Of a stretch of DNA of 64,000 nucleotides, positions 48,114 to 58,566 are shown piece by piece. Source of the DNA: Stenocarpella maydis (Eukaryota; Ascomycota; Sordariomycetes; Diaporthales; Diaporthaceae); the NCBI GenBank assembly GCA_002270565.1, contig NQMI01000018.1, positions 496,001 through 560,000 on the forward strand, given 5' to 3'. The notes under the pieces are model-generated. The model saw nothing but the letters and a program-made list of their open reading frames with translations, was not told where the DNA came from and ran no database searches. A program made the position numbers and the translations under genes. How positions within the stretch are numbered: the stretch's first letter is position 1; each line of letters starts with the position of its first letter.

Positions 48114-49825
48114 ATGAGTGACGCACAGGCTAACGTACGTTGCTGCTGCATCCGCATCTTAATTCCCGCTCCCAGCCAGTGTTCCGCCTCTTCTGCCAAC
48201 GGAGGCCCCGTCGTCTCGTGTCCCACTGTCGACTGCACATGGGCCTTCTGTGCTTCTGATGCATCTGCTAACACGCCAGTTTTGTAGGAAGCCGAGAAGA
48301 ACGTCAGCCCATCCTTTCCCAGCCCCCTGCGCCCCAACATGCACGCTGCGTCGCCCGACCCGGGTGTGTATGTTGTCTTGCGCATCCAGGCTGACTGAAG
48401 ACTGCAGATCGAGATATGGAAGGTCAAGAAGCTCATCAAGAGGCTCGAGGCCGCTCGTGGTAACGGCACATCCATGATCTCCCTCATCATCCGTATGTCT
48501 TGTCCCCCGCCGAGACGCGCCGGGTATCAGCGCGGCTGACTGACCTCCCGTTCCCACCAGCCCCCAAGGACCAGGTCTCTCGTGCTGCAAAGATGTTGGC
48601 TGAAGAATACGTACGTATCACCCGCATTGCACGCTCATAATACCACAGCAGCATACTGACACCGCGAAAACAGGGCACGGCGTCCAACATCAAGTCGCGT
48701 GTCAACCGGCAGTCTGTCCTGTCTGCCATCACCTCCACCCAGCAGCGTCTGAAGCTGTACAACAAGGTCCCTCCCAACGGCCTGGTCGTCTACTGTGGTG
48801 AAATCTTGACTTCCGAGGGCAAGGAACGCAAGGTCAACATCGATTTCGAGCCCTTCAAGCCCATCAACACCTCGCTCTACCTCTGTGACAACAAGTTCCA
48901 CACCGAGGCTCTCGCCGAGCTCCTCGAGTCTGACCAGAAGTTCGGCTTCATCATTATGGACGGTAACGGCGCGCTTTTTGGCACCCTCAGCGGCAACACC
49001 CGAGAGATCGTCCACAAGTTCTCGGTCGACTTGCCCAAGAAGCACGGTCGTGGTGGTCAGTCTGCCCTCCGTTTCGCCCGTCTGCGAGAGGAGAAGCGTC
49101 ACAACTACGTCCGCAAGGTCGCAGAGTTGGCCGTCCAGAACTTCATTACCAATGACAAGGTCAACGTGGCTGGGCTCATTCTCGCTGGTTCCGCCGATTT
49201 CAAGAACGACCTGAACGCGTCCGACATGTTCGATAACCGTCTCGCCTCCAAGGTCATCAAGGTTGTCGACGTCTCATACGGTGGAGAGAACGGCTTCAAC
49301 CAGGCCATCGAGCTTGCCTCCGAGACTCTTGGCAACGTCAAGTTCATCCAGGAGAAGAAGCTCATCGGAAAGTACTTTGAGGAGATCAGCCAGGACACCG
49401 GCAGGGTCTGCTATGGCATCGAGGACACGCTCAAGGCGCTGGAGCTCGGAGCTGTCGAGACCCTGATTGTCTTTGAGAATCTCGAGATCAACCGGTGGAC
49501 GCTCAAGGACGCAAACGGGGCCGAGTACATTGTGCACACGACCAAGCAGCAGGAGACCTCTGGCGACCGCTCCATGTTCATGGACAAGTCCTCGGCCTCG
49601 GCAGGCCAAGAGATGGAGGTTGTGACCCAGGAGTCCTTCCTCGAGTGGATTGCGGAGCACTACAAGGACTTCGGTACAACCCTGGAGTTTGTGTCGGACC
49701 GATCGACCGAGGGCAACCAGTTCGTCAAGGGCTTTGGTGGAATCGGAGGCCTTCTGCGCTACAAAGTCAACTTTGAGCAGTTGCAAGATATCGACGACGA
49801 CGACGATGACTACTACGACGATTGA
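48114..49825 (+). CDS. sup45: Translation termination factor eRF1
   Basis: I model five exons, 48114-48134, 48288-48302, 48408-48492, 48561-48610 and 48674-49825, giving 440 residues, the normal size. eRF1 recognises all three stop codons in the ribosomal A site and triggers peptide release, acting with eRF3. The stop-decoding motif NIKS is at residues 62-65 and YLCDNKF at 126-132. The catalytic GGQ is at 184-186 in [20 protein letters not shown]. The C-terminal eRF3-binding domain ends in the usual acidic tail ([10 protein letters not shown]). Intron 1 has a CTAAC branch site. Exon 2 is a 15-nt microexon (EAEKN) with a weak GTCAGC donor; skipping it keeps frame. The stop is TGA followed by CAGTTT, and the frame stays open for 72 more codons to 50044 (see findings). 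Family assignment is very strong. Confidence 0.95.
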
Positions 49826-50044
49826 CAGTTTGAATCCCTCGTGAACGACGAGGGCTCTTCAACTCAAGCAATCCCGTCCGAGCCGACGACGGCTGCCGAT
49901 CCTCAGAAGCCGGCGCCCAAGACAGCGTCCGGGAAAGTCTCACCTGCGCAGCGGCGCCTGATGAAGGGCTTCGGTGCCAACCCCGGCCAGTCGCCTCACC
50001 AGGCCGTACGGCCGTCACCGCTCCGCTCCGTCATGACGGCATGA
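49826..50044 (+). other. In-frame open extension after the eRF1 stop codon
   Basis: Directly after the TGA at 49823-49825 the same frame runs 72 codons without a stop to TGA at 50042-50044. By hand count 53 of the 72 third positions are G or C, which is coding-like for this genome. The stop is followed by CAGTT, close to the CARYYA context that promotes readthrough in yeast. The predicted tail is Pro/Ala/Ser-rich with a basic centre (PAQRRLMKGFG) and no recognised domain. It does not end in a PTS1-like SKL. It could be ordinary 3' UTR. Confidence 0.35.
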
Positions 50045-50967
50045 GGGCTTCTTGAGTTAGAGAAACACGGTGGTAGGTTCAATCCCTCATCATGCCTCTG
50101 GCCCACCCAGCTGGGGATCGCGCAGTTGCTGAAGTGTACCGTCAGAAGCGTTGCCTGTGGTGTCCCTGGGCGCCGAGAAGTTGAAGAGCCCAGAAGACGC
50201 CTAAGTTGCGGGGCTGCCAAAGACAGGGCAGATGGAGAAGGATAGACGCAAGGGAGACTGATGTTGGTATGGGTGTAGACCTGGTTGCTGATCTATCGTC
50301 GGGAAAATGCCCAGAGCAAGACAACAGTCTTGTCCAGTCGGTGGACGCACAGCTGTAGTCACTCTTGCTCCTTGCTTTTGAGTCGCTCGTTTCGATTGAT
50401 AGTGCTACACACAAAATCCAACTTGATACGCTCTTTCGACTCGTGTGTCACGTCCCACAACGGCGGAGCTTGGCACATGTGCGGGAACAAAGCTGAGGGG
50501 CTGGCCGCCTTGATACACTCACTGGATTACCTGATGGTGGTGCTGTTGGGGATGCACAGCACGACCAGCCGTAACAGGTTTTCGGGGAGCTCCAGCTCCG
50601 GTTCAAATCGAGCATTTCGGGATGGGGACTGGGCGTCGTTGCTGGCGTTGCTTGAATAGCCCCCGAAGACCGGCCCCTCCGCAGCCCGCACCTGCGCACC
50701 ACCACCACAATCCTGGCCCAACCAGGAGCGGAACAAATGTAGGATGTGCATAATAAAAGCGCCTCACGCACCCAAGAATGGCAGTCATGACTGCTCGATC
50801 TGCTCCTCTCGGTTGACTGCTTTCATCATTGGCAATTAATTTTTGTGGACATGCAAGTCGGTTTTCGCTGACGATTGGGCTCCTCAAGAAATTTTCTGAG
50901 CCCAGGTTTCGTGCATGACTCCCGCCTAGCCAGAGCTTCCTACGTTAGAGACAAGGGCACAGCAGCC
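50045..50967. other. Intergenic between eRF1 and pha2
   Basis: About 0.9 kb holds the rest of the eRF1 3' region and the pha2 promoter. No gene is supported. Confidence 0.6.
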
Positions 50968-52036
50968 ATGGTACAGACCAAGCACCAGGGCGAGGGCGAA
51001 ACGTGCCCAAAGAGGCCGCTGGTTGCCTTCCTCGGCCCTCCCTCCTCCTTCACACACCAGGTGAGTATCCGGGTCAGCCCGAGCCCGTGGCAAATAATCC
51101 GTACAGTTCAAGATACATAGCATACGGAGCGGCTAACACCCCGGCCCTCAAAAAAAGGCCACCAAGGCGGCCTTCTCAGAGGATGAGAACACGCTCGACC
51201 CGGTGGCCACGATAAAGGACGTCTTCGACGCCGTGGCGGCCGGCACCGCCGACTACGGCGTCGTGCCCTTTGAGAACTCGACCCACGGTGTCGTCACCTT
51301 CACGCTGGGCTACCTGGCCGACCGCGGCGGCGACTACGGGTCCCTGAGCGTCTGCGGCGAGGTGTACATTGACGTGCACCACTTCCTGCTGGGCCGCCGC
51401 CGCAGCGACGACGACGACCTCTCGCACATCCGCCGCGTCTACAGCCACCCGCAGGCCTTTGGGCAGACGCAGGGGTTCGTGTCGCACCGCCTCCCCGCGG
51501 GCGTCGAGACCATCGACGTCAGCTCGACGAGCAAGGCGGCTGAGATGGCCGGGCTCGACGCCTCGGGGGCGACGGCGGCCATCTCCAACGAGAGCGCCGC
51601 GGCGGCGTTCGGGCTCGACGTGCTGGCGCGGTGCATCGAGGACAGGGACGACAACGCGACGCGCTTCTTTGTGCTGCGGCAGCGGGGGACGGGGGATGGC
51701 AAGGGGGTAGAGCGAGCAGCGGCGGCCGAGCACGAGGCATCACCAGCACGGGCAGGGGCCGCGGGGGGCCACAAGAGCCTCGTCTCGTTCACGGTGCCGC
51801 ACCGCTCCCCTGGCGCGCTGGCCGCCGTGCTGGACGTCTTCAGGAAGTTTGGGCTGAACCTGACGAGCATAAACAGCCTGCCCAGCCTCATCCAGCCGTT
51901 CCACTATCTCTTCCTCGTCGAGTTCGACGGGAGCAGGTACCACGACCGCGAGGGAAAGGTCGAGGCAGCGCTGGGCGAGGTCGCCAAGGTGGCCCAGAGC
52001 TCGCGGTGGTTAGGGAGCTGGGAGGACCGGCGGTAG
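50968..52036 (+). CDS. pha2: Prephenate dehydratase with ACT domain
   Basis: I model two exons, 50968-51060 and 51158-52036, giving 323 residues. The 97-nt intron has a GCTAAC branch site. Its acceptor is preceded by a run of A rather than pyrimidines. The enzyme converts prephenate to phenylpyruvate, the committed step to phenylalanine, in the cytosol. The catalytic domain starts at VAFLGPPSSFTHQA, which spans the intron. It contains VPFENSTHG and the active-site TRF triad at residues 199-201 (NATRFFVL). An Ala-rich linker leads to a regulatory ACT domain from about residue 235 (HKSLVSFTVPHRSPGALAAVL and LTSINSLPS). This domain binds phenylalanine in the family and gives feedback inhibition. 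The protein is monofunctional, without a chorismate mutase part, as in other fungi. Confidence 0.93.
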
Positions 52037-52392
52037 ATGCATCTTGTCACATCAGGCGTCACCGTGTACGCCTGTGAGCAGGGAGGAAGCAGGACATCTT
52101 GCTTCATGTGTTACTTTTGATGCTCCTTGGCAAAGCCTCTACCGGCAAATAGTACTACGACCACAACTGCCCTCTTCCGGGGCCCCAAGATGCGGACTTC
52201 ATTTCCCTCCCAAGGTTCACCGCCCGCCTTGACACGCATCCTGCTACGTAACAATTTCCATCTAATATGGGACGACGCCTGGCGCAGGACCGTGTAACAA
52301 GCTGTGTATCTTCTATTCCGCCTAGCCCTTGGACTCCCAAACAATCAGGACAGCATTTTTGGTCCGTCAACGCTGGTAAGAGAATGAGACTG
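52037..52392. other. Convergent intergenic region, pha2 and WHIM gene
   Basis: These 356 bases should contain the two 3' untranslated regions. Nothing else is visible. Confidence 0.6.
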
Positions 52393-54732
52393 CTAATCCC
52401 GGTTCGCCGAGGTCATGGCCGCCCGCGGCTTCTCAGGGCTGCCTCTGAGGGCCAGGGAGGCCGGCGCAGGACCCGCCTGCAGCTTCAGATTGCCATTGGG
52501 AGCTGCAACACGGTCGACTGTGGGCAGCTCAGGCCTCGCCGCCACGTTCTGAGCGGCCTCGGGTATCTTGGTAGCGCTCGCTGGGGCCGAGCTCTCAGCA
52601 GCCGGCGTCGACGGCAGATCCTGAGCCTGCTTTGGAGCAGCACCTGGCGCTTGCGGCGTTGAGCCTGAGGCAATGCCTGGCTCTGCGCGCTTAAGCGGTG
52701 CGGCTTGGATGACGTCTCCAGTATGTTCAGGCTCGTGCTCGGGAATGTCGCTGGCGCTACCATCCGAAGCAGACTCGGCTGCCTCGGGAGAGGACGCGAT
52801 ATTTGATGGCGTCGAGGCCGAGTCTGTTGAGCCACCGCGTTTCTTTGCCAGCCGTTTTGCCTTGCCATCCTCACCAAAGTTGACTTTGATGTGCAACTTC
52901 ACCACACGACTATCGGTCGAGTCGGGGCTCTCAGGGGCGACATCTTCATCTTCGTCCACAGCATCATCCTCAAACTCTTCCTCATCCTCGGTCTCATCTT
53001 GGGGAATGTGGTCGTCCTCACCGCCAAAATCTGCCTCAGACTCGTCATCGTCATCGTCGTCAGACACGTAGGGTCTGTTCCGCTTCCGAGAGCCGGGCCA
53101 GCCGTTTGTGGCATGTTGTGCGGCGGCAGTTCGTCTGGGCCTGCCAGTGGGTCCAATCTCTGGCGCCTCGCTCATCTCAGTATCCAGGCTGCCACCGTTT
53201 GCGTCGTCGCCCTGAATGCTGGGCGCAGCGCTTGCATCGCCATTGCTCATGTTGTCGGCAGTGAGCCGGGGAGGGGGCCTCGACTGGCGGCCGCTTGCCG
53301 TGATAACAGGGCCAGCCTCAACAGGAGTGTGGTTTCGGGTGTTTCGCGTCGATCGGCGGTTATTAGTCGAGTCGGTGTAGAAGTCTTCGTCATCGGAGTA
53401 GGTGTATTTGACCCGCTTCCCTCTCGTTCGACCCTCGTAGAGAGAGAAACCAGGCTCCGGTCGGCGGAAGCGTTCCTTTTGCGTGCGTCTGTACTCGCGT
53501 CGCTTGCGTTTCTGTGGACATGTGTGCGTCAGCTCGTCGCCTCCCAAGAATGTGCATGTGATGATAGGCGCAGGTCGAGGCAGCAGTGCGGTGATGCACA
53601 CACCTCCTCCTTCTCCTCGAAGTTTGCGATATTGTTCAAGATGCTCTTGCTGAGCTTGCGCGCGTTCTGGCCGTTGTCCCTGCCCAGCTTCTCGGCAAGA
53701 GCCTTGGCCTCGTCAATGCTACCGGCAACATTTATCCACTGCCTGTTGTACAAGGCGGCTGGGTTGCCCTCCCTGTATATACGGAACGAGCAGTTGTCGT
53801 CTCCCTCAACCAGGTAATAGCGGCGCTTTTCGCTGTCGTGGCCCCATGGCTGGACAGACAGGGGTTGGTTGAGATCGTCGGCGGTGCGTTTCTGATTGTA
53901 GCTGGTATTGACCAAGGCCTTGACGGCGTCGGAGTACCCCAGGGCCCAGAGGGTCAGGGTCTTGAGTAGAAGGACCTGTGATTGTAGCGCGCCATCAGTG
54001 CTTGCACTTAGAGAGATTCCTGAAAGCTTATGCCGCTTACTCGCTCTGTGGGCGAGATGGTCTGGAAGGTTGCGCCGCCTGCGAGGGGGCTCCGATCGTT
54101 CCATTCACGGGGCCATTGAGGCTTGAAGTCTTTGCCATTGATGGCATCCTCACTCAGTGCCTTGTGGTAGTGTCCGATCCTGAGTGCCAGGGTAAGCCAG
54201 GCGCGCGTTTGGTGGGGCAGGTGGTAAGACCGCGTACTTGATGTCTTGCTTCCGGTTCAGAAGCAGGCCGAGAACAACACACAGAAACTGCTCGACTCGC
54301 TCGGCAGGAGGGTCTTGTTGGATGTCCTGCTCGAATTCGAGGGGACCAAAATGCGCCAGAGACCGGGGCATGACACTGTCGAATCGCTTGCGGAACATGA
54401 CAATGAACTGCGAGGTTGGTGAGCCGGGGTTGCGGCAACGCGACCGCGCATTTTCGCGTCTTTCCGTAGGTGTGACGCGACAAACTAGCCTCATGACTTA
54501 CTGCAATGTCTGGATTGTCTGCAAAAACGTAATCGTGGGGCGGGGAGGGCTCCCTCTTGCGCGTCGGAGGCGACATCTCCCTCTTCCTTGCCTCGATGGC
54601 TTCGTCCTTGGAGACGCGATGGAAGAACTTCAGAATGCCATTCTGCGGCTTCAGCTCGATTTCCGACTCGTCGCCAGAGGGAGCTGGGGATAAAGAAGAG
54701 ACAGAAGACAATTCAGACGAGTCGTCGGCCAT
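52393..54732 (-). CDS. WHIM-motif chromatin-remodelling accessory protein
   Basis: I model five exons on the minus strand, 54732-54502, 54407-54238, 54179-54041, 53975-53604 and 53511-52393, giving 676 residues. All introns are GT-AG (58-94 nt). The first third carries a DDT/WHIM-like helical region: VMPRSLAHFGPLEFEQDI, EQFLCVVLGLLLNRKQDIK, then LLLKTLTLWALGYSDAVKALV (from about 182). Next comes the WHIM signature EKRRYYLVEGDDNCSFRIYR. In known proteins (ACF1/Itc1, RSF1, fungal ISWI partners) such regions bind the ISWI ATPase and linker DNA. The next segment is basic (KRKRREYRRTQKERFRR). The last 350 residues are acidic, Ser/Pro-rich and disordered. I see no PHD finger or bromodomain, so a full Itc1/BAZ protein is unlikely; a fungal ISWI- or RSF1-like accessory factor fits best. 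The complex it belongs to is inference. Confidence 0.75.
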
Positions 54733-56854
54733 TCTTACCTTGGCTGCTGACGACTTCGTTGCGGTTGCAGGTTGCAGTGTGGGAGTGCTGGTTGCAGTGG
54801 AGGAAGGAAAGTTCCAATGAAGTAAGGCTCGGTGACGGAATGGAGGCAGGTGGTCCCGCTAAGCTAAAGATCGAGGAGCCGCACGACGACCACAAGGCAA
54901 TGTGATTCGCCGAATCGGATTAACACAGACATATCAATGCTTCCATTATGCCCGCCCTGGTTCTCACTCCTCTGCCTACATGACATTCACCTGCTTCCTG
55001 CCCCGTGCTGCCCAATCCAACGTCCTTGTCTCCGGTTTTGCAGCCGCGTAGATAGCATGGCTTGGGAACAACCCCTCTGGTCGCCTCTCCTCGTGTCGTC
55101 TTATCATGAATAAGCCCGGCTTCGGATGCCTCCAGTCTGGGATCAATGTGGGCTTCAGGTCGCAATAGCCCGTGGCCGTTCACAAACTCTCGGCCATCTC
55201 TGTCCGCGTCGCCCTTTAGTTATCGCCCCAACAAGGGTCCCATGGGTGTATATTGTGGAGATATTCACTTCTCTGCGGAAGTGTTGCCGCCGGCCCCGCA
55301 GATCAACGCATGATGGTCGTTGCCCGCATCTTGAGCTTGCATCCATTCGGGGGTCTTGGCGGCAACCATCCCGCCGTCATAGATAAGCGCGTTGCTCCCA
55401 TCCTCCTTGTGTTGTCCACTGCGCCGAAAAATGTCGACCAGTATCGAGCCAACTCCAACAGAAAACCGTTCGGGCCCGTGCACCCCGGTTGTCGACCGAG
55501 GCGAAGCAAAAATCATGCAAAAGAGCCGCTTGGTTCCTCAAATACCAACACCCGCAAGTATTGGGGTGGACAGGCCGCCTCCGGGGAGGGGTTGTTTGTG
55601 TCTTGTATTGGGGGCGTCCCGGCACTTTATCCCAACAGTATCCGCTTGCAGTCAAGTAACCCCATGGAGTTATTTGACGCGAGGCATTAGAAAAGACAAG
55701 TTTCCTGGGTTCAATGTTGTTCTGGCTCACAAATTGGCTTTGATCGTTTGAGGTAGTGCTGATTCAGGCAAACCGTGTTCCTTGTGTGCTGCAACGGCGC
55801 CAGGTGAGTGCCACGGGAAAATCGCGCAACTCAAGCGCTCCATCACATAGCTGGCCAGATCTATGAACGAGGGCATCGTGAAAGCCCAGTGCCAACCACT
55901 AGCGCCAACAGTCGATTCGCAGCGGCTTTGGAGCAACCCGCAGCAGCCGGAGTAGCAAACAACCCGCTTGGGATCAGTGTTTTGAGTGGCATCGGCCTTG
56001 AGGGATGCCTGCATAAAGACTGCACTTGCGCCTTTCCCGTGCACGGGGTGCTGATGATGGCTTTACTTGGGTTTCCCACCTCATCTGGCGATGCCGCAGC
56101 GTGATAGGGCCTGATAGCTGGCTGCAGTGCGAGTTTCACACTCCAGCTGCGTACCTGGTTCCCGGGTGCGGGCCTATCAAGCCGAGTTGAATCAACACCA
56201 CGCAATCGCGAATCGATCAAGTATGAGAGCTTTCTCACATGATTCCCAGTCATTCGACTAGGGAACGGGCCGTAACAATGAAGCACCTGGTCTGAGTGGT
56301 CAAGACCTCTGCACTGTCAAGAAGCCCATTACGGATATAGGACCTGTTCGGAAAGTCAGCTCTCGACAACTAACATGGTTGGGAGGATGCAAGGACCTAC
56401 CTGTGGGTGAAGCTGGCGATGATGATGAGTTGTATTGATCTTGGGCCGAGCTGTGAGGTTTCGTTCTGGACAGGCTGACAATGCTGCGGCGTCGCACGGG
56501 CCCGCAGGCGTGTGTTTTTGCGCCATGCCCAAAACAGCCTAGTGCGGCCACAAAATCAAGAAGTCGTTTCCTGCCCTTTCCTACCTTCTAAAATTCAGCG
56601 CAGGAACTCGGCCTCCACGACAAATCATCACAACAACCCCATCAAACTGCCCGTAAGTCCACCACCCGCCCGCCCGTTTGGATCCTGTCGCTTGATTGAG
56701 AAGGAAGCGGTCTTCGAGTCGTCCGTCTCAGCCCGACGAGATTGCGCCCAACCCCCTACTCTCTCGCCGTGCAGTGTGCAAACCACACAGATCCAACCGC
56801 GAAAACTTACATCTTCGTCCGCAAGCAGGTGACGCCCCAGACCCCGCAGCCAAG
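54733..56854. other. Divergent intergenic region, WHIM gene and uL2
   Basis: About 2.1 kb lies between two divergent genes. Frames up to 145 codons have no recognisable domain. The right end carries the uL2 leader, with CA-rich sequence at about 56610-56650 and a probable leader intron. Confidence 0.6.
56653..56849 (+). other. Probable leader (5' UTR) intron of the uL2 gene
   Basis: A GTAAGT donor at 56653 follows CA-rich leader sequence, and CCGCAG ends at 56849, five bases before the ATG. Leader introns are common in fungal ribosomal-protein genes. An alternative acceptor is at 56828. Confidence 0.5.
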
Positions 56855-57814
56855 ATGGGACGTGTTATCAGGAACCAGCGCAAGGGTTCGTCGCCCATCT
56901 TCAAGGCCATCACCCGATTGAGGAAGGCCCCCGCCAAGTTCAGGACCCTCGACTACGCCGAGCGACATGGATACATCCGAGGTGTCGTGAAGCAGATCGT
57001 CCACGACCCGGGCCGTGGCGCTCCTCTGGCCAAGGTCGTCTTCCGCGACCCCTACAAGTTCAAGCTGCACACCGAGACCTTCATCGCCAACGAGGGCATG
57101 TACACCGGCCAGTTCATCTACGCGGGCAAGAACGCCGCCCTGACCGTCGGCAACGTCCTGCCCCTGGGCTCCATGCCTGAGGGTACCGTCGTCAGCAACG
57201 TCGAGGAGAAGGTTGGCGACCGTGGCGCCCTGGGCCGCACCTCGGGCAACTACATCACCATCATCGGCCACAACCCCGACGAGGGCAAGACCCGTGTCAA
57301 GCTGCCCTCGGGTGCCAAGAAGGTCGTCCACAGCACCTCCCGTGGCATGATCGGAATTGTTGCTGGTGGTGGCCGAACGGACAAGCCCCTCCTGAGTATG
57401 TCATGCCTGAGAATCTGCAATCTCTGGGGGCGGGAGCACGCGACCAGCCCGAGGAATATGGGCCTGGGCGCTGCTACTGGTTCCCACAGGGGGTTGAGAG
57501 GTAGCAAAGAGTAGTAGGATGCTGACCAGTCGAACAGAGGCTTCCCGCGCCAAGCACAAGTTCGCCGTCAAGCGCAACTGCTGGCCCAAGACTCGTGGTG
57601 TTGCCATGAACCCCGTGGACCACCCTCACGGTGGTGTAAGTAAAAGTGACTTTACTCTCAGCCATCTGGATCTGACACACCATCACAGGGTAACCACCAA
57701 CATATCGGCAAAGCCTCCACCATCAACCGCTACGCTGTCCCCGGTCAAAAGGCTGGTCTCATCGCTGCCAGACGGACTGGTCTGCTGCGTGGTACCCAGA
57801 AGACGAAGGACTAG
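56855..57814 (+). CDS. rpl2: 60S ribosomal protein uL2 (L2/L8)
   Basis: I model three exons, 56855-57395, 57538-57635 and 57689-57814, giving 254 residues, exactly the yeast length. uL2 is a core protein of the large subunit near the peptidyl-transferase centre and is needed for subunit joining and assembly. The N-terminus [11 protein letters not shown], the middle [22 protein letters not shown] and the highly conserved loop [18 protein letters not shown] are all present. The histidine loop is split by the second intron (PHGG|GNHQH). The introns are 142 and 53 nt, and the first has a GCTGAC branch site close to its acceptor. Expression is probably high, as codon choice is strongly G/C-ending. 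An in-frame open stretch upstream of the ATG belongs to the leader. Confidence 0.97.
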
Positions 57815-58566
57815 GGCTGTCGCTGATTTCATGGGTTGGGGTTTACGGATTGCTTTGATATCTTGGTCTTACGTGTTCTGGTACTAAAAGGGCGGTTCAT
57901 GATGAAACCACCGCTTAAGGGTAGTACCTCGGGATTAACGGAATACAAAAGAAAATGATTCCTATACCAAAACTGGCGGTTCGGTGTCATGGTGGACTTG
58001 GACGTCTGTTGCCCCAAGTTCGTTCGGATACGGGGGCAAGGGCCCACGATGCCGCTGGGGAGGTAGATCTGAGAGACAAAGGAGCAAGGAGCGTGTCAGG
58101 CAATTCTTCCTGTCTGGTTCCGAGAGCATGGACGCAGAGTGGCATCATGTGCCAAGCTAGTACGACTGATCACCCAACCTGCCTCTCGCCACGCCACACC
58201 ACAAGTGAACCATATGAAACTGTCATTATAATAAGAGTCCGTCTGCCCGGCTTTGACGAGCTTGCAGCAGTCAGCCCCGGGCCATACAAACGTGCCGTCT
58301 CTGTGTCTGACTTGGAGAGGAGCACCCCGACCGACTCGGGAGTGTTTACTAACATGACGGGCACGCCATTTGCCCTTTGGCTACCCCGAGCGGTCTGCAG
58401 GCCGGGGTCCGTAACCCGAGCTTACAGGGGGGGGATCTTTTCACCCCGCTGTCCCTCGTCGTCCCAGCACTTCTTCAACCCCACCTCCGCTGTCCCCAGA
58501 ATCCCTCTTGCACAGAGACCGAGACACTTCCGCGCAACCACCACCACCCAAAGCCAATTGAACAGA
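57815..58566. other. Intergenic between uL2 and adenosine kinase genes
   Basis: About 750 bases hold the uL2 3' region and the promoter/leader of the adenosine kinase gene, with C/A-rich sequence just before its ATG. No gene is supported. Confidence 0.6.
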
